Origin: Oopsacas minuta | Taxonomy: Eukaryota; Porifera; Hexactinellida; Lyssacinosida; Leucopsacidae | DNA length: 64,000 nt | Direction: 5' to 3' | Assembly: GCA_024704765.1 (NCBI GenBank) | Contig: JAKMXF010000299.1 | Span: 1,389,460 to 1,453,459 of the forward strand | Part shown: piece by piece, positions 1 through 12,852 of the stretch | How the letters are laid out: each line of letters starts with the position of its first letter | How positions within the stretch are numbered: the first letter of the stretch is position 1 | The notes under the pieces: model-generated | Databases searched by the model: none | What the model saw: the letters and a program-made list of their open reading frames with translations, nothing else | What the model was told of the DNA's origin: nothing | Program-made: the position numbers and the translations under genes

Positions 1-1188
1 AAATGTATGTGATCTCTGATGAGAAATCTTGTTGAGTGTGTATTTGTTCTCACTTGACTTTGTCCAGTATCTCTATTGTTCGAAACACATTCTGTAAGAA
101 GGAGAATTTTATTTATCACTAGGTTATTCATCCAGCGAAATTCCTCATATCACTTATACCTTTAGCCCAGGCTGTTCACTAATTTTCCTTTCGCGGTTTC
201 GACTATTGGCGATAATATCTTGCTCTTGTTTCGTTATTCGCTACAAGTTCCCTTATATTACTCGCTTTTTTTCAATTGATTCTATTTTGGCAGTAACATT
301 TGTGTTTTGTTATAAACTCAAGTATATAACCACCATTCTCATTTAACTATTATCTTTCTTTTCGCGAATCGGGCATTCGCTGGAATTGTCAGGAACCACA
401 CTCCGCCAACAACGAGTTCAGAACAGGATTTCTTTCGGAATCCGAAAGAATTTGTTTTCCATTATGCTGTGTTTATACACTATGGATAATAATCGAAAAT
501 ATGCCATTTTTTCTCCATATTCTATCATTCACTTGGAAATTCAGAATTAAACTTCCCTATTAGCTATTGATCAAATTTTTTTCCAATAAAACCAAATTTA
601 GTCAAGACCCTTCATAAGACGATACTTCTTTCTAGATATCTGAACTAGAGAGATCCAGAGATTAAATGAGTTTGCGGTCTGACAAAGGTGGGATATGTTG
701 ATATACTAAGTTTTCTGATTCGTTTGGAAATCGATAAAATTTCCCATTGAATTCTGGGTTAAAATATAGACAGTTTGAGGCTATATTTCCAAATGCCATT
801 TTTTTTAATCATGATTCAAGTTTAGCAACGCCATCCTGCTCTAAACCTTTTTGTTACGTTACTTTTCGGTTGCTACATTTTCGTACCAACTATAGCATAT
901 TAAAAATAAGGCTTTCCACCTAATCTATTTTCCCTGGTTCATTGTTAAAAGCTAATTGGTATATTTTTGATGAGCAATTCTATAATTGCTGATAATAAGA
1001 AAATTTGTCCCAAATAGTGTATTAGACTCGTCAACGGGAATGTTCGTTCATGAAAAAGTGTATTCCTCTAGGGGATGTCGACTTTCCTGATTCGATAATA
1101 GTTTCTCTCAATCACCTCTAATTATTCAGTTATTGTCATTTCAATATTTTATACTAGCGCGCTTCGCTTGCTCGTGCTACGGTGTTTA

Positions 1189-1295
1189 CTAGGGATGGGA
1201 CAGATGTGAGATTTCCCAAATCCGCGGATGCGGATGTAAAGACGGAGCTGAAAAGTACGCGGAGCTCCACGGATGCGGAGCTCCGTCCCATCCCT
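1189..1295. mobile_element. short hAT-type MITE, 107 bp
   Basis: The element has terminal inverted repeats AGGGATGGGAC / GTCCCATCCCT and is flanked by an exact 8-bp direct repeat GGTGTTTA (1181-1188 and 1296-1303), the target-duplication length of hAT elements. The interior is GC-rich and itself partly palindromic (GGAGCTCC motifs). It has no coding capacity. It inserted into a GCGCTTCGCTTGC-type repeat. Confidence 0.75.
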
Positions 1296-2106
1296 GGTGT
1301 TTACGAACACAAAGTGTTCGCATGGGGCTCGGCACTTCGTGCATCGAATTGTGCAAAATAAAAGTAGCAACATATTCACATTTCGTCGGGAAAAATTTGT
1401 CTTTGTAGTCAACGTACCCGATTACCCCAGTATAACTGTTGAATGCAAGTTTCTGGGATTTATTATAATAATGTTCACTTGATACACCTAAAAACCAAAT
1501 ATTCACAATACGTTGTTGAATATATACTATTCGGATTTAGTGTACTTGGTTACCCCATATATCTATTGAGCCGAAGTCTTTGTTTATTTCGAGATTTCAA
1601 CTATTTGTTTCTTTATATTTATAAAACAGCGATAATATTGCATATGAAAAACTGGAAAATGCAAATTTGGGATTCAGCGTAATATGTTACCTTTCTGTAA
1701 CCGTTAAGAGCAAGCCTGTATATCGATTTTGAAATTTGCCTGATATTTTACATAGGATTAATTCGAAACTGTGACATCATATTCCGCTTATTCTATATAT
1801 TAAGTCAATGTTTTATTGAATTCTATATACTTTCTTGATTTCGAAATACACAGTTGTAGGTTTGCGAAATTCGATTTCATTTTGGTTTCCAAAATCCTTT
1901 GCTCTACAACGAGCAAATAGACAAACAAACAACCTACAATTGAGATTTTATCATATAGATTTTGCATATTTTCAGAGAAAGTTAGGCTATGATTCAGGAA
2001 ATATATATTTATATAGTATGCAGGTATTCACTGCTAACTCTTCCGCCAAGTATGCCATAGAATGATTTTCGATCAGAATTCTCGAAATGAATCGGCACAA
2101 ATTTAA

Positions 2107-2460
2107 TACCATAAATACATTCTATATACCCGAGTAATTATTCTTCTATATTATGCTTGTCATGGTGGGAATTCTATAATATGACACCTAATGCCTGAAG
2201 TGTCCTGCCACTTCTGCCAAGATAATTATTATCCTGAAATTATTCTAACTCCCTATCCATTTGGTTATTTTGCTCTTTAAATTGTTTTCCTATACAGGAA
2301 CATGTTTTACTGCTTGATGTAATTGTCTTACGCACGAATATATCAATTATCGCTCTCTACCTGGTGTGTCATTGACCTTTTCATATGATTGGAGTTCCCT
2401 CGGCCATTTTATGCGAATTCAACCTATGCAATTGTTTTAGGTTATCAACTTTCACGCTTT
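2107..2460 (+). repeat. left arm of diverged inverted repeat
   Basis: It aligns along its length with the reverse complement of 4505-4853. Shared blocks in order are CCATAAATACATTCTAT, ATGGTGGGAATTCTATAA, ACGAATATATCAATTAT and ATGATTGGAGTTC. Identity by eye is roughly 65-75% with indels. The arm may extend inward, but resemblance fades. Confidence 0.65.
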
Positions 2461-4504
2461 CTTTTGATATTGATTCAAGCGATTCGTAACTTTGGTTTTC
2501 AGGTAAAAGAGAAAAGACTTCCGTGTTTTGAATGTTTAAATGCCATCAGCTGAAATGTATTAACTAAATAATTTATTTCAATAATCTTTGAAGCAGCTAT
2601 AGACATTGAGAATCCGAAAGTGATATTCACAGCTGTTTACCTTACATTATAAATAATAATCAATTCCACAATGAAATCAGTGAATGGGAAGAATTAATTC
2701 CTGATAAACGTTAATATGAACAACAGATAGTGTAATTTCTGGACAATGCTAGGGGGAAAATGTAGATCTTCTTTAGTGATCAAGCAAAGAACTCCCATAT
2801 CGCTCATAAGCACACATTATTGTATTTCATTAACCTTGGACCTCAATCATAATGTTCCCTTTATTTATTGGTTGTTTATAACCTAAAATTCTGGTAAACA
2901 TACTAGTTGTCCCAAATACTTTTCATCCCAATGTCCAGAAGTCAGTAAAATCTATCTGTATTCTTCTAATAGAAAAACATATCAACTGATATTGCAGCGA
3001 ATATCTCCCGATAAATATATTCCTACTTTATCATTTGGAATTCAAATATTTAACAAATATAGAGAAAAGCTCGGTTCAATTCAAGTGCGATCTCAAGTCA
3101 CAAAACTTAATTGATGAAGTATCATTAAATGGTAAAATGGTTGTCTTTGGCGTCTTTGTAATTCTCGACATAATTCATGAATGGAGCAGCGCACAGTAAA
3201 AACAATTGCTTAAGAGGCGAACTTTCAATTTAAACGCCTTCAATTTATATATTCTGGCTTTAAGATACTACTGAAATCTGCGATTGTCAATTCCGCTTTT
3301 CACTTCAGACATTCTATCCTTAAGATACTCCTAAATTGCCATCTACGCCAACACTTCAACTGCATATATGTCATGGATTATAACGAAAGCTCAGAATAAT
3401 ATTCTTGCTAGCCGAACTGAGGCACGAAAAGTGACTGTTCTTCAGCCAAATATAACTCTTCGAATTTTCCAAAGTTCTTATTAGCAGAGGTAATACATAA
3501 TTACAAAAATTATGTTGGAAATATTTGCAGAGAATTATATGCCCATCAAAAACAAAATATGTCTGCTAGCTAGATTGGCTAAATATCGGTATGTCCTAGA
3601 TGCTATGGATAAGCTGCCAATCATATTTGGGATTACAAAGAAGCGAAATGTGGAGGGAGTTTATCACTGAGTTCGCAGATCCTCCGTCGATGAGTGATTT
3701 GTCGATCACTTGCAATGTCTAGGTATTAGTCCAACATGTCCCAGAATATTGTGATTGTAGATTGTAAAACCGATAATGGTTTAGCATGGCCATTGAACAA
3801 GGGTTAGAAAGCATCCATCATATAGTCAATGGAATGTGGGATTTGTTTAGAACAAATCAAGAATACAAAATTGCCCTTTTCGATTAAATATTCTAGTGGT
3901 TTCTTACCTTTATCGTTTCCCTTAAATAGGTTCCGGTCTGATCATATAGACAGAAATTGATGGATATTGGGTTGTAGTTATTTGGAAGTTGTTGAAATCA
4001 GTGAACGCGAAGTAGATCAACATTTGGAGGATCACTAAATAGGAGAAATTGCAATTTTAATAAAAGCACTAGCAGTAGTACCAAAGATAGTTCCCATTTA
4101 AAAAAATCTTAATCAGATTCAACTTTTATCACTGATTCTGATTCTTTACTCTCAAATCTCAATTAATCCTGGACTTAATAGTGTTGTGGAAAAAGAAAAG
4201 TCTATTCCTGAAACTTCTATTTATCACTTATAAGATTAATTATCTTACTGGTTATACAAATCGGACTATATATAGTAATAACGATTGACCGAGAGTTATG
4301 AGATGAATATTTGGCTTCCGAAACTTGGGTCTTCTGTAAATGTTATATTTTCTTATAGCAATGAGATATTTTTGTTTTACAATATGCGTATATAATACAT
4401 ATATATTAGCATACATGTATGAAACAAGATTCTGTAAGATGTTGAGTCATTTGGGAACAATATCCCGTAAGTCTGTAATTCAATTCGAAACCAAATGATC
4501 ACGC

Positions 4505-4853
4505 GATGAAATATTGCAAATAATTTTGATAATCTACAACAAGTGTATGATTTGAATTGGTATTACAGCGGATAGAACTCCAATCATGTGAGAAATCAAT
4601 GTATGCTAGTTAGAGATACATAATTGATATATTCGTGGCTAAGACACAGCAGTAAAATATGTTTCTTATAGGAAAAACATTTTAAAAAGCTAAATGAACA
4701 AAAAACCGAGTTAGAATCTTTTTAAGATTATCAATTTGTCCAAAGTGTCCTGACGCGTCAGACATTCGGTATCATAATTATAGAATTCCCACCATTGGTA
4801 AGTTGTAGATAGAAAACTATATTTACTTTTGTTGATAGAATGTATTTATGGCA
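4505..4853 (-). repeat. right arm of diverged inverted repeat
   Basis: This is the reverse-complement partner of 2107-2460, about 2 kb away. The space between (2461-4504) holds no recognised coding sequence. It may be a decayed fold-back element or an old inverted duplication. Confidence 0.65.
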
Positions 4854-5830
4854 TCCACTTTTGCTGCATTTGGTTGTACCATTTCTAGCAAAGCGATGGG
4901 CCTATAGTCAATATGTTGGAGTTTCGTTGATGTCAGACACACAGTTTTCACACAATATGTTTACGCCGAACTAATGTACTCGTTCAACACCGACTATGAT
5001 GAATTGAAAAAATCATAATTGATGGGGTATGTTCTGAACAAAATATTTGATTCGTATGTTTTGATAAGGGTAAACTAGTTTGGTCATCACAGCATTATTT
5101 ACTGGAACCGTATGATAATTCTTTTGCTGGAAATATGTGAATATATGAGTTACAAATTTTCCAGGATATGATAATGACATATCTAGTGAGTTAGAAGCAT
5201 AATCTTACATTTATCATCTCTGCAGATGGGATAATTTTTACAAGATTGAATACAGAAAGGCAATATCGCCTAGAAGACAATAGTAGAAATGAAGCAGATA
5301 TACATACTTCACTAAAGAATTATCATTGAACACGCATATACTGTTTATAGATTACTACTTTCGAATCAATATCCGAAATTTCTAAACAAGTTGGGTTGGA
5401 ATAAGCACGGGATCCCGAAGAGAGTATAGAAATGTATTTTCGGCTACAGTTAATTCGGGCCTCTATAGTATATTAATTCGCTATGGAGAGTATCCCTCTA
5501 GTTTTTATATCAGTAGAACACAACCCACCTAAACAACATATATAAAATCTGATGCTTGATTATTGCTGAAATTCATAAAGGTGACGCCATTATTACGTCA
5601 ATAGAGTTAATTTTGGCAACAAAATTAGTTATTTTGATAATATATGGTTGAAGTTTGAATGACACCAGCATGTTATAATTATATATATACTTACATTATA
5701 TGCTGAACGTTGAAATTTACTGTTTCATACTAATCAAAAGCAAGTTATGTCTATAGTTTTCAATTCGCCTAATGAATATATTGTTCTATATTTATGATGA
5801 CTGATATTCCTGATAAAGGCTTTTATAGTA

Positions 5831-5905
5831 CAGCGCAATCTCTATAATCGGGTCTCTATAGATATGGAACCTCTATAAGTGAGATTAATTGGGTTCACCT
5901 TCACT
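5831..5905 (+). mobile_element. possible pogo-like element end
   Basis: After a TA the sequence reads CAGCGCAATCTCTATAATCG with further CTCTATA repeats, resembling terminal repeats of pogo/Tigger-type MITEs. No opposite end was found. Confidence 0.3.
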
Positions 5906-7677
5906 CACTTTCACAGAAACGAACTTCTGTTCCCCGGGGATCGTGGAATAGGGCAAAAATTAAAGATAATTGCAATATTGGGATTTACTACTCGTAAATT
6001 GTATTACACATTCATATATTCAAAATATCATTTTGTATGAAATTCTGCAGCTCACATATCTTACATAGAGTGTCAAAATCATCAACACTTGATGCCACCC
6101 AGGAACTAAAACAACCAGATTTGTAATATCTTCTTTATCCAGGCGGTTCGAGATGACTCATCAGTGGTAAAAAGCTTATTAAAAGCAATGTTTCCTTATG
6201 ATCCTTTCGACTTAAGATTCTGAGCAAATGTAGCTAGTATGACTCGAATACTGCCGCGAATATGTTTCATTTTGTGGTGTCCAAAAGATGCTGAAATCTC
6301 GATTTTGTGCAGGAATTAGTTAAAACAAAGTGTGAAAAGTTCCTTTTCGTTACGAACTTGACACATTGCTCCTAATTGGTAAATACCAAATAAGGATGAG
6401 GGTTGCTGAATGTCCTCTCTTCTGTAGCCCAACTAGATCATCACCAATGCGATTTGCTTTGATCTTTGGTATTCCTTCAAAATTCTTGGTTTTCGTATGT
6501 TTTGGCTTCTTTAGACGCGTTTTTGCGCGTGACCTATCTATTGTTCTTGATGAAGAATAACCCAAATGGTAGCAGTCTCGAGAATGTCAAAGTTTGTAGG
6601 TTGCTGACTTTATCCACCAATAAAGAATATTGGGGGCTGCTAGTCATAATCTTATATCGATTTTTGAAACTGACAACTCATATTGGCTCTATATATATAT
6701 ATAGTTGGGAAATTTCGTTTTTATTGATATCTCAAAATCATTAGTATTATTGGCATTTAATATCTTATTAGTGAATGTGAAGTCATGTGTCGGATTTCAT
6801 TGGTGATATTGGCGTACTTGAAATGTTTGTGTTTTATGAGTTTGTGCTGTTTTCACCTCTTTGGTCATTATCTTCATGGGAATGTTTATTGGTAGGGATT
6901 ATATTACCTTGGCCGGATGATTTTAGTATTTGTAATTACCAATACACCTAATCTAACTCTACAAACTATTTCCAAATCGAGATGACCTCATCTAATCGGT
7001 TAATTAGCAATTTATAATACATGCTCCTATTAATTGACTGTTTATCAAGTTATTCAAACTCGGTCAAGTCAATCAATGTATTTATGATTACGAAAATTTC
7101 CATCGAATTTATGGCCATTTTCATACAAAATTTCAAAATTTCATTTGATAATGTTTTCACGTTTAAGAATATAGTTGCAAAGAATGATGTCACATTTTTT
7201 GCTGATATTCAAAATACCGGACAATCCTTAATTGTATGATAAATTCGTGTGCGAAATATGCAAAAAATATATCCTATTTCTCGTACCCTGATAATTCATT
7301 TCAATACGATATCTCTGACGATTGACAAAATAATGCTCATATACGTTATAATTTATGACTGCGCAATACTCTTTGGATTATCCAATTAATGGGAATATTT
7401 GTTAATAAATTTGCTAAGTAAACAATCAGATGGCGTTATTTTGACTAGGGAATTTTATAGCGAGACATTATCTGTGTTATTAAATATAACTATCATATTC
7501 ATTCGGGCCGAATGTACTATATACTATTGTCGCTATTAATATACATACCCTTTTTGGTTAATGATAAAAGATTTGAAAGCAGCAAATACTCGCTAACCAC
7601 AAATATTTCAACTATGCCAATATCAGCAATGACATCAGAATACAATACTTTCCTTTCAACAATATTATATTCTATAC

Positions 7678-7770
7678 TAGTGGTTCCCAAACCTTTTAGA
7701 ATGATGACCCCTTTGCCAAGGTTTAACGATACCTCCCCCCCCTGTCCCTTCTCAAAAGACATTGTAAAAT
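7678..7770 (+). mobile_element. possible hAT terminal fragment
   Basis: The string TAGTGGTTCCCAAACCTTTT, followed by GATGACCCCTTTG, resembles common hAT terminal repeats (CAGTGGTTCCCAA type). No partner end or 8-bp duplication was found, so this is at most a fragment. Confidence 0.35.
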
Positions 7771-8041
7771 AGATAGTGGAATTTGTGAACTGAAAATAGG
7801 AGTCTGAATTTCAGATCACAGATACCCCTCAATGTGGCAAATGTCCTGACGTCATGGTTCTGACCAAAACCTAACTCGTTATTGGATTATTAAGTCATCA
7901 TGGCAGTACAAAAAATACTCAAAACTTTCAAATTCGGAATTTCTAAATACATGGGGCACAAAGTTCCGAGATTACTAACCAAAATGGACAACACTACAGA
8001 AGTCATTGAATGTAATTTAGATGGACCATGGATAATTATTT

Positions 8042-9393
8042 CTTGTCTCGAATTCAAGATACTACGAAGGGCACTCGAAAAGTTTTGTCGTTTGTTATTA
8101 AACCACACGTATTTTCTAATAAAATTATTTTATATACTTTTAGACGCATACTATTTACCTACACAACAAATTTCATCAGTTTATCTTTTGCACTTTTCGA
8201 ATTACTTGATTTCTAAAATCATGGCTTGTATGATTCCTCAACCAAAATCTGACCTCACAAAACGTGATTTTAGAGCGATGATTTTAATTTTGTTCGAACT
8301 TGAGAAGAGCCGTTTGGAAATACACGAAACTTTGCAGAAGCACTTCCCAAATATAGTTCCTTGTTTGAGAACAGTAGAGCGATGGTACTCAGAGTTCATT
8401 CATGGAAATTTTATTCTTGAAGATGGTCCCCGTCCTGCTAGGCCTAGTATTACACATACGGTCGAAAATGTAGAGCTGGTGTTGGACGAAGTAACAAAAG
8501 ACCCTCATGTTACTTACGCTCAGTTAGAACATGAAATCAAATTGTCACCGGGGAGTATAAACGTCATCTTATATAAAGAGCTCGGTCTTAGAAAGTTATG
8601 CGTATGTTGAATCCTGAATTCTTTGTCCTCCGATCAGAAAAAGTGCCAAGTGGACTTTTGCAAAATTATGCTCAAAAGATTTGTTAATGGAATTTCTAGA
8701 ACTGTTTCTGAAATACTCAAAGGCGATGAGATATGAATATACCACTATGATCCAGAAAAGAAGAGACAATCCAAGGAGTGAGTCGAAGAAGGTGGCTTAC
8801 CTCCAACAAACGCCCGGAGAATTAGATCAGTCGGAAAACAGATGTGGGCGATTTTCTTTAGAAGTAGTGGATTTGTTGAAGGAATTGCACTTGAGGATAG
8901 GAAGACAGTCACCGCTGATTGGTATACCACAATATGTCTTCCGAAAATATTCAGTACTATCGAAAAACAACGTGAGAAATCAGGTGTCCGAGGAATCCTG
9001 CTTCACCACAATAATGCTTCATCACATACAGCACTAAGAACTCGTGAGTTTTTAGTGAATTATAGGATCGGAACGCTACCCCACACACCCTACAGTCCAG
9101 ATCTAGCCCCTTGCGATTTTTGGTTATTCCCAAAACTGAAAGATCAACTTCGTGGGAGGAGATTTTTCAGCAATGAAGAGTTGACCAGGGCACTTTTCTT
9201 AGCAATTGAGGAGATACCCAAAGAAGAATGGAAAATGTGCTTTGATACCTGGTTTAAACGCATGAAAAGGTGTATAGAGTGTCATGGCGAGTATTTTGAG
9301 AAATGTGACCATATAGTATTTAATACCTACTATATAAGTATATGAACGATAAAACTTTTCGAGTGCCCATCGTATTCTTGAATTCGATTCAAG
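8042..9393 (+). mobile_element. mariner element (DD34D), degraded
   Basis: Inverted termini of about 50 bp are visible: 8042-8092 against 9345-9393, sharing CTTG..TCGAATTCAAG and GGGCACTCGAAAAGTTTT with a few mismatches. They enclose a broken mariner transposase on the + strand. A clear TA duplication is not seen outside the termini, so the exact ends are uncertain. It lies in the presumed upstream SPT16 intron. Confidence 0.8.
8221..9345 (+). pseudogene. mariner (SETMAR-type) transposase, inactivated
   Basis: The frame starts MACMIPQPKS and carries the N-terminal helix-turn-helix region (RDFRAMILILFELEKSRLE, LRTVERWYSEF, GPRPARPS), which stays open to 8610. A frameshift and stops follow through the region of the first catalytic Asp (GDE.IYHYDPE). 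The C-terminal part reads HHNNASSHTALRTREFL and YSPDLAPCDFWLFPKLKDQL. Spacing from the second to third acidic position is 34 residues, as in mariner DD34D. The second catalytic Asp (normally HHDN) is Asn here. It is inactive by frameshift, stops and the lost Asp. An apparent earlier start at 7900 precedes the element terminus and is not its start. Confidence 0.85.
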
Positions 9394-9467
9394 TGTTGCT
9401 GGAGTATATTCTGGTGCCTAGCTACGGATAACATTATAATATCAACCTGATTAATAATTTAGTTGGC

Positions 9468-9600
9468 CTGGGGCCGTATTCACTAAGCATACTTAAGTAT
9501 GTACTTAGTACTTAAGTACTAAGTACATGCTTAAACCGTATTCACTAAGATTTAAGCTCATACTTAAGTACAAAAGTTGAATGCCCTACCGCGGTTGCTT
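9468..9600. mobile_element. Harbinger-like terminus with palindrome
   Basis: GGGGCCGTATTCACTAAGCA begins a region in which CCGTATTCACTAAG occurs twice (about 9475 and 9536). Between the two is a perfect 30-nt palindrome at 9499-9528 (arms ATGTACTTAGTACTT / AAGTACTAAGTACAT). GGGGCCGTATTCACTAA-type ends are familiar from PIF/Harbinger elements. The opposite terminus was not found. Confidence 0.45.
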
Positions 9601-9789
9601 AAGTTATTCAAGCTCTATTTTAAGTTTCCAAACATATTATATTTATCGATAACATTGATGTGATCACTTCATCACTCGTTTTCTTTGATTAATTCATACT
9701 TTGATTATAAATTTTGATTTTCTATGATGTTACAATATGACTAAAAGGTATATCTAAAGCTGCTTCTATTGATCTATTTCTCAAATTCT

Positions 9790-10024
9790 CTACTTTTTAT
9801 GACGGTAATACTCTCTCTGCTCTTCAATCAGCTGTAGTTGAGTCGAGAATACTTCCATCTGTTTAAAGAGCACTTCTCGTTGCAGAGGAAGTAAATCAGA
9901 GACCGATGTTGACTGTTCAATGCTCCTCTTACGCCTAGGCCTTTCCTCTGGAAGACTTTAAGCTACAGTAACTTCTGGTCCCTTAAGCACTGGCGTTACT
10001 TCTCTGCTTTCGCTAATCTTGGTG
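9790..10024 (-). pseudogene. Myb/SANT-like protein fragment (Harbinger second ORF type)
   Basis: On the minus strand the frame reads PEERPRRKRSIEQ, SVSDLLPLQREVLFKQMEVF and TQLQLIEEQREYYRHKK, then a stop. One in-frame TAA lies near the start of this stretch. The pattern of a basic segment followed by a Leu/Gln-rich helix ending in REYYR resembles the C-terminal helix of Myb/SANT-like proteins encoded beside Harbinger transposases. The N-terminal DNA-binding part is missing; upstream on this strand, about 35 bp away, the 952-bp inverted repeat begins. Family assignment rests on pattern recognition. Confidence 0.4.
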
Positions 10025-10059
10025 TGTGAAGGCAATGGTGTTTGGGCTTAAAATATATC

Positions 10060-11011
10060 AACTTATTAGTATTATTGGACCAGGGATCGTCTTTCACCAT
10101 GAGATTTTAACTCATCTGTATTCAACGACTGTGAATTTGCAGGACATTCGACCAGGATCATTTCAATCACTAATTTGTCCTACTTGTACTCGTCAGATTA
10201 ACCCGAAATTAATATCATTTGGTAGAGGAGTGTTGGATGTTTATTCAAATATAATTTTCTAAATATTTTTTAACTTTTATACTTCTATTTTAGCCATAAC
10301 GTGTAAGGTTGCTTCTCTATTAACAAAGACGACTTAAAAGTGAGAATTCGAATCTGAAATTTGTGTCCATATTTCTGGCCCATGGAAGTTCATGAAAATC
10401 AAATTTCATCCAAAATTTATGTAACTCTAGGAGATACAAGTATTCAAAGTTGATGTCAGAGTTATATTGGAGGAGGTGATTATCATTTTACAAATGTAGG
10501 GTCAGTTCAAATTTATATTTGATGTTCCACTTGGAACTCAAACTATTATATTGTGATAACAATCGATAGCTGAGACATGGACTTATACCATTATGTCGCT
10601 ATAATCAAGAAATTCTGAAAGATACGGTCACAATGGGTTCTAAAATTGGCAAAATTCTCGTGTTTTATGTATTTTCGAAATTTCAATTTAGACTCAAATT
10701 TCAAAAATAATTCATATGCAGAATCGCCTGAAACTTTACAGGCTCCTTCTTTTATATTATACCATTCAATTTCCTTTAGCAACAACAGGGTCGCTAGTAC
10801 TTCTCTCATGGATATTCCCATAATATTATTTTGTGAAACTATGTTTGTCCACTTGCCGTATCATTATTCACATTGTCTCGTATAATACTAGACTATCTCA
10901 TAAGACTAATAAGTATGACTGTTATTTACGCATAAAGTAACACATGTTATAACTCTTATTTTGTTCCCATTCTAATGTTGCTAGAACAAACGAATAATGC
11001 ATCCGCATAAT
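10060..11011 (+). repeat. left arm of 952-bp inverted repeat
   Basis: This arm runs from AACTTATTAGTATTATTGG to CATCCGCATAAT and matches the reverse complement of 11901-12852 with equal length. Every stretch compared was identical, including identical 79- and 76-residue chance open frames. No coding or transposase similarity was recognised in the arm. Confidence 0.95.
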
Positions 11012-11900
11012 ACTGAAATTGCGAATACTATTTTGTTTTTTCTCCACCACTATGAAATACACATATTGACAAATGATCATATATCTACCTCGTTCTTATT
11101 GAATCATACTTCAGTATTTCTAAAATATTTGTTTAGATTATGTAATGACAAAGACATTACTGTAAGAGATAGTATCGCTGTTGTAGAATTGCTTTGGGAT
11201 AGTACAACATAATATTTTTAATTACGAAACTAGGTTAAAGGCCGCAGCTCGAAATACGTAATATAGATGACAGAATTACAGCATTCAAATTTGCTTTTAC
11301 AACATTAGCAAGTAAAGTATTAAACATAATTTGAAAAGAAGTTGTGGAAATTGAGAAAGATTTGTAGGGACGAGTGGTCCAAAGGGAAAGGAGCAAATTA
11401 AGTTATATTAATCCATCAAAGAATAAAATACAAACGGTGTTTAGTAGTTTTATTACAAATACGTCACATATCCATCTGAATTCTATAGGATGTTCTAATC
11501 TAAGTATCAACAAAGACATGTTATCCAATATTCTCCTTTTTGTTCTGGGCATGAAATATATTGCCAAAGTGAGATCAAGGTAATTATACATTCCACCTAC
11601 TAATACTTTGGCAGGGAATGATGTAGAACTTAATTAATCAATATTTAATAAGGCATTTATTGACAGAAGAATTATTCATAACAATTGTGATGATTGTTAT
11701 GAGTAAACCGGAACGAAAGAATGGAAGAGTTAGAACAGGTAGTCATTTTATCTAAATGTAAATTTAGAGTGGGTGAAGTTACCCGTTTTGAAAACTGTGA
11801 TAACCTCTCAGTTGCATTATCGCGTGAGAATTGTATTTTAATACAAATGTAATATGAAGATTGGACTTAAGAATATTAGATATATCAAAAATGGATGAGA
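11012..11900. other. 889-bp spacer between inverted-repeat arms
   Basis: Single-copy AT-rich sequence lying between the arms. Open frames of about 70 residues (11012-11212, 11374-11583) resemble nothing recognised. Confidence 0.7.
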
Positions 11901-12852
11901 ATTATGCGGATGCATTATTCGTTTGTTCTAGCAACATTAGAATGGGAACAAAATAAGAGTTATAACATGTGTTACTTTATGCGTAAATAACAGTCATACT
12001 TATTAGTCTTATGAGATAGTCTAGTATTATACGAGACAATGTGAATAATGATACGGCAAGTGGACAAACATAGTTTCACAAAATAATATTATGGGAATAT
12101 CCATGAGAGAAGTACTAGCGACCCTGTTGTTGCTAAAGGAAATTGAATGGTATAATATAAAAGAAGGAGCCTGTAAAGTTTCAGGCGATTCTGCATATGA
12201 ATTATTTTTGAAATTTGAGTCTAAATTGAAATTTCGAAAATACATAAAACACGAGAATTTTGCCAATTTTAGAACCCATTGTGACCGTATCTTTCAGAAT
12301 TTCTTGATTATAGCGACATAATGGTATAAGTCCATGTCTCAGCTATCGATTGTTATCACAATATAATAGTTTGAGTTCCAAGTGGAACATCAAATATAAA
12401 TTTGAACTGACCCTACATTTGTAAAATGATAATCACCTCCTCCAATATAACTCTGACATCAACTTTGAATACTTGTATCTCCTAGAGTTACATAAATTTT
12501 GGATGAAATTTGATTTTCATGAACTTCCATGGGCCAGAAATATGGACACAAATTTCAGATTCGAATTCTCACTTTTAAGTCGTCTTTGTTAATAGAGAAG
12601 CAACCTTACACGTTATGGCTAAAATAGAAGTATAAAAGTTAAAAAATATTTAGAAAATTATATTTGAATAAACATCCAACACTCCTCTACCAAATGATAT
12701 TAATTTCGGGTTAATCTGACGAGTACAAGTAGGACAAATTAGTGATTGAAATGATCCTGGTCGAATGTCCTGCAAATTCACAGTCGTTGAATACAGATGA
12801 GTTAAAATCTCATGGTGAAAGACGATCCCTGGTCCAATAATACTAATAAGTT
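11901..12852 (-). repeat. right arm of 952-bp inverted repeat
   Basis: Reverse complement of 10060-11011, same length to the base, no mismatch found by eye. The boundary is sharp: homology stops at TAATAAGTT, after which the two flanks differ. Confidence 0.95.

Noticed and set aside
1149-1506. Three overlapping open frames
   Set aside because: They run through the 107-bp hAT MITE and its flanking repeat.
6350-6744. Overlapping open frames on both strands
   Set aside because: Overlap on both strands and lack of any recognisable motif suggest chance; a Tc1 relic was considered but the match was too weak.
7900-8220. Upstream extension of the mariner reading frame to an earlier ATG
   Set aside because: It begins before the element terminal repeat at 8042 and has no family similarity; the transposase starts at 8221.
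10591-12321. Pairs of identical 76- and 79-residue open frames on opposite strands
   Set aside because: They are the same sequence read twice because the 952-bp arms are inverted copies; no protein similarity supports them.
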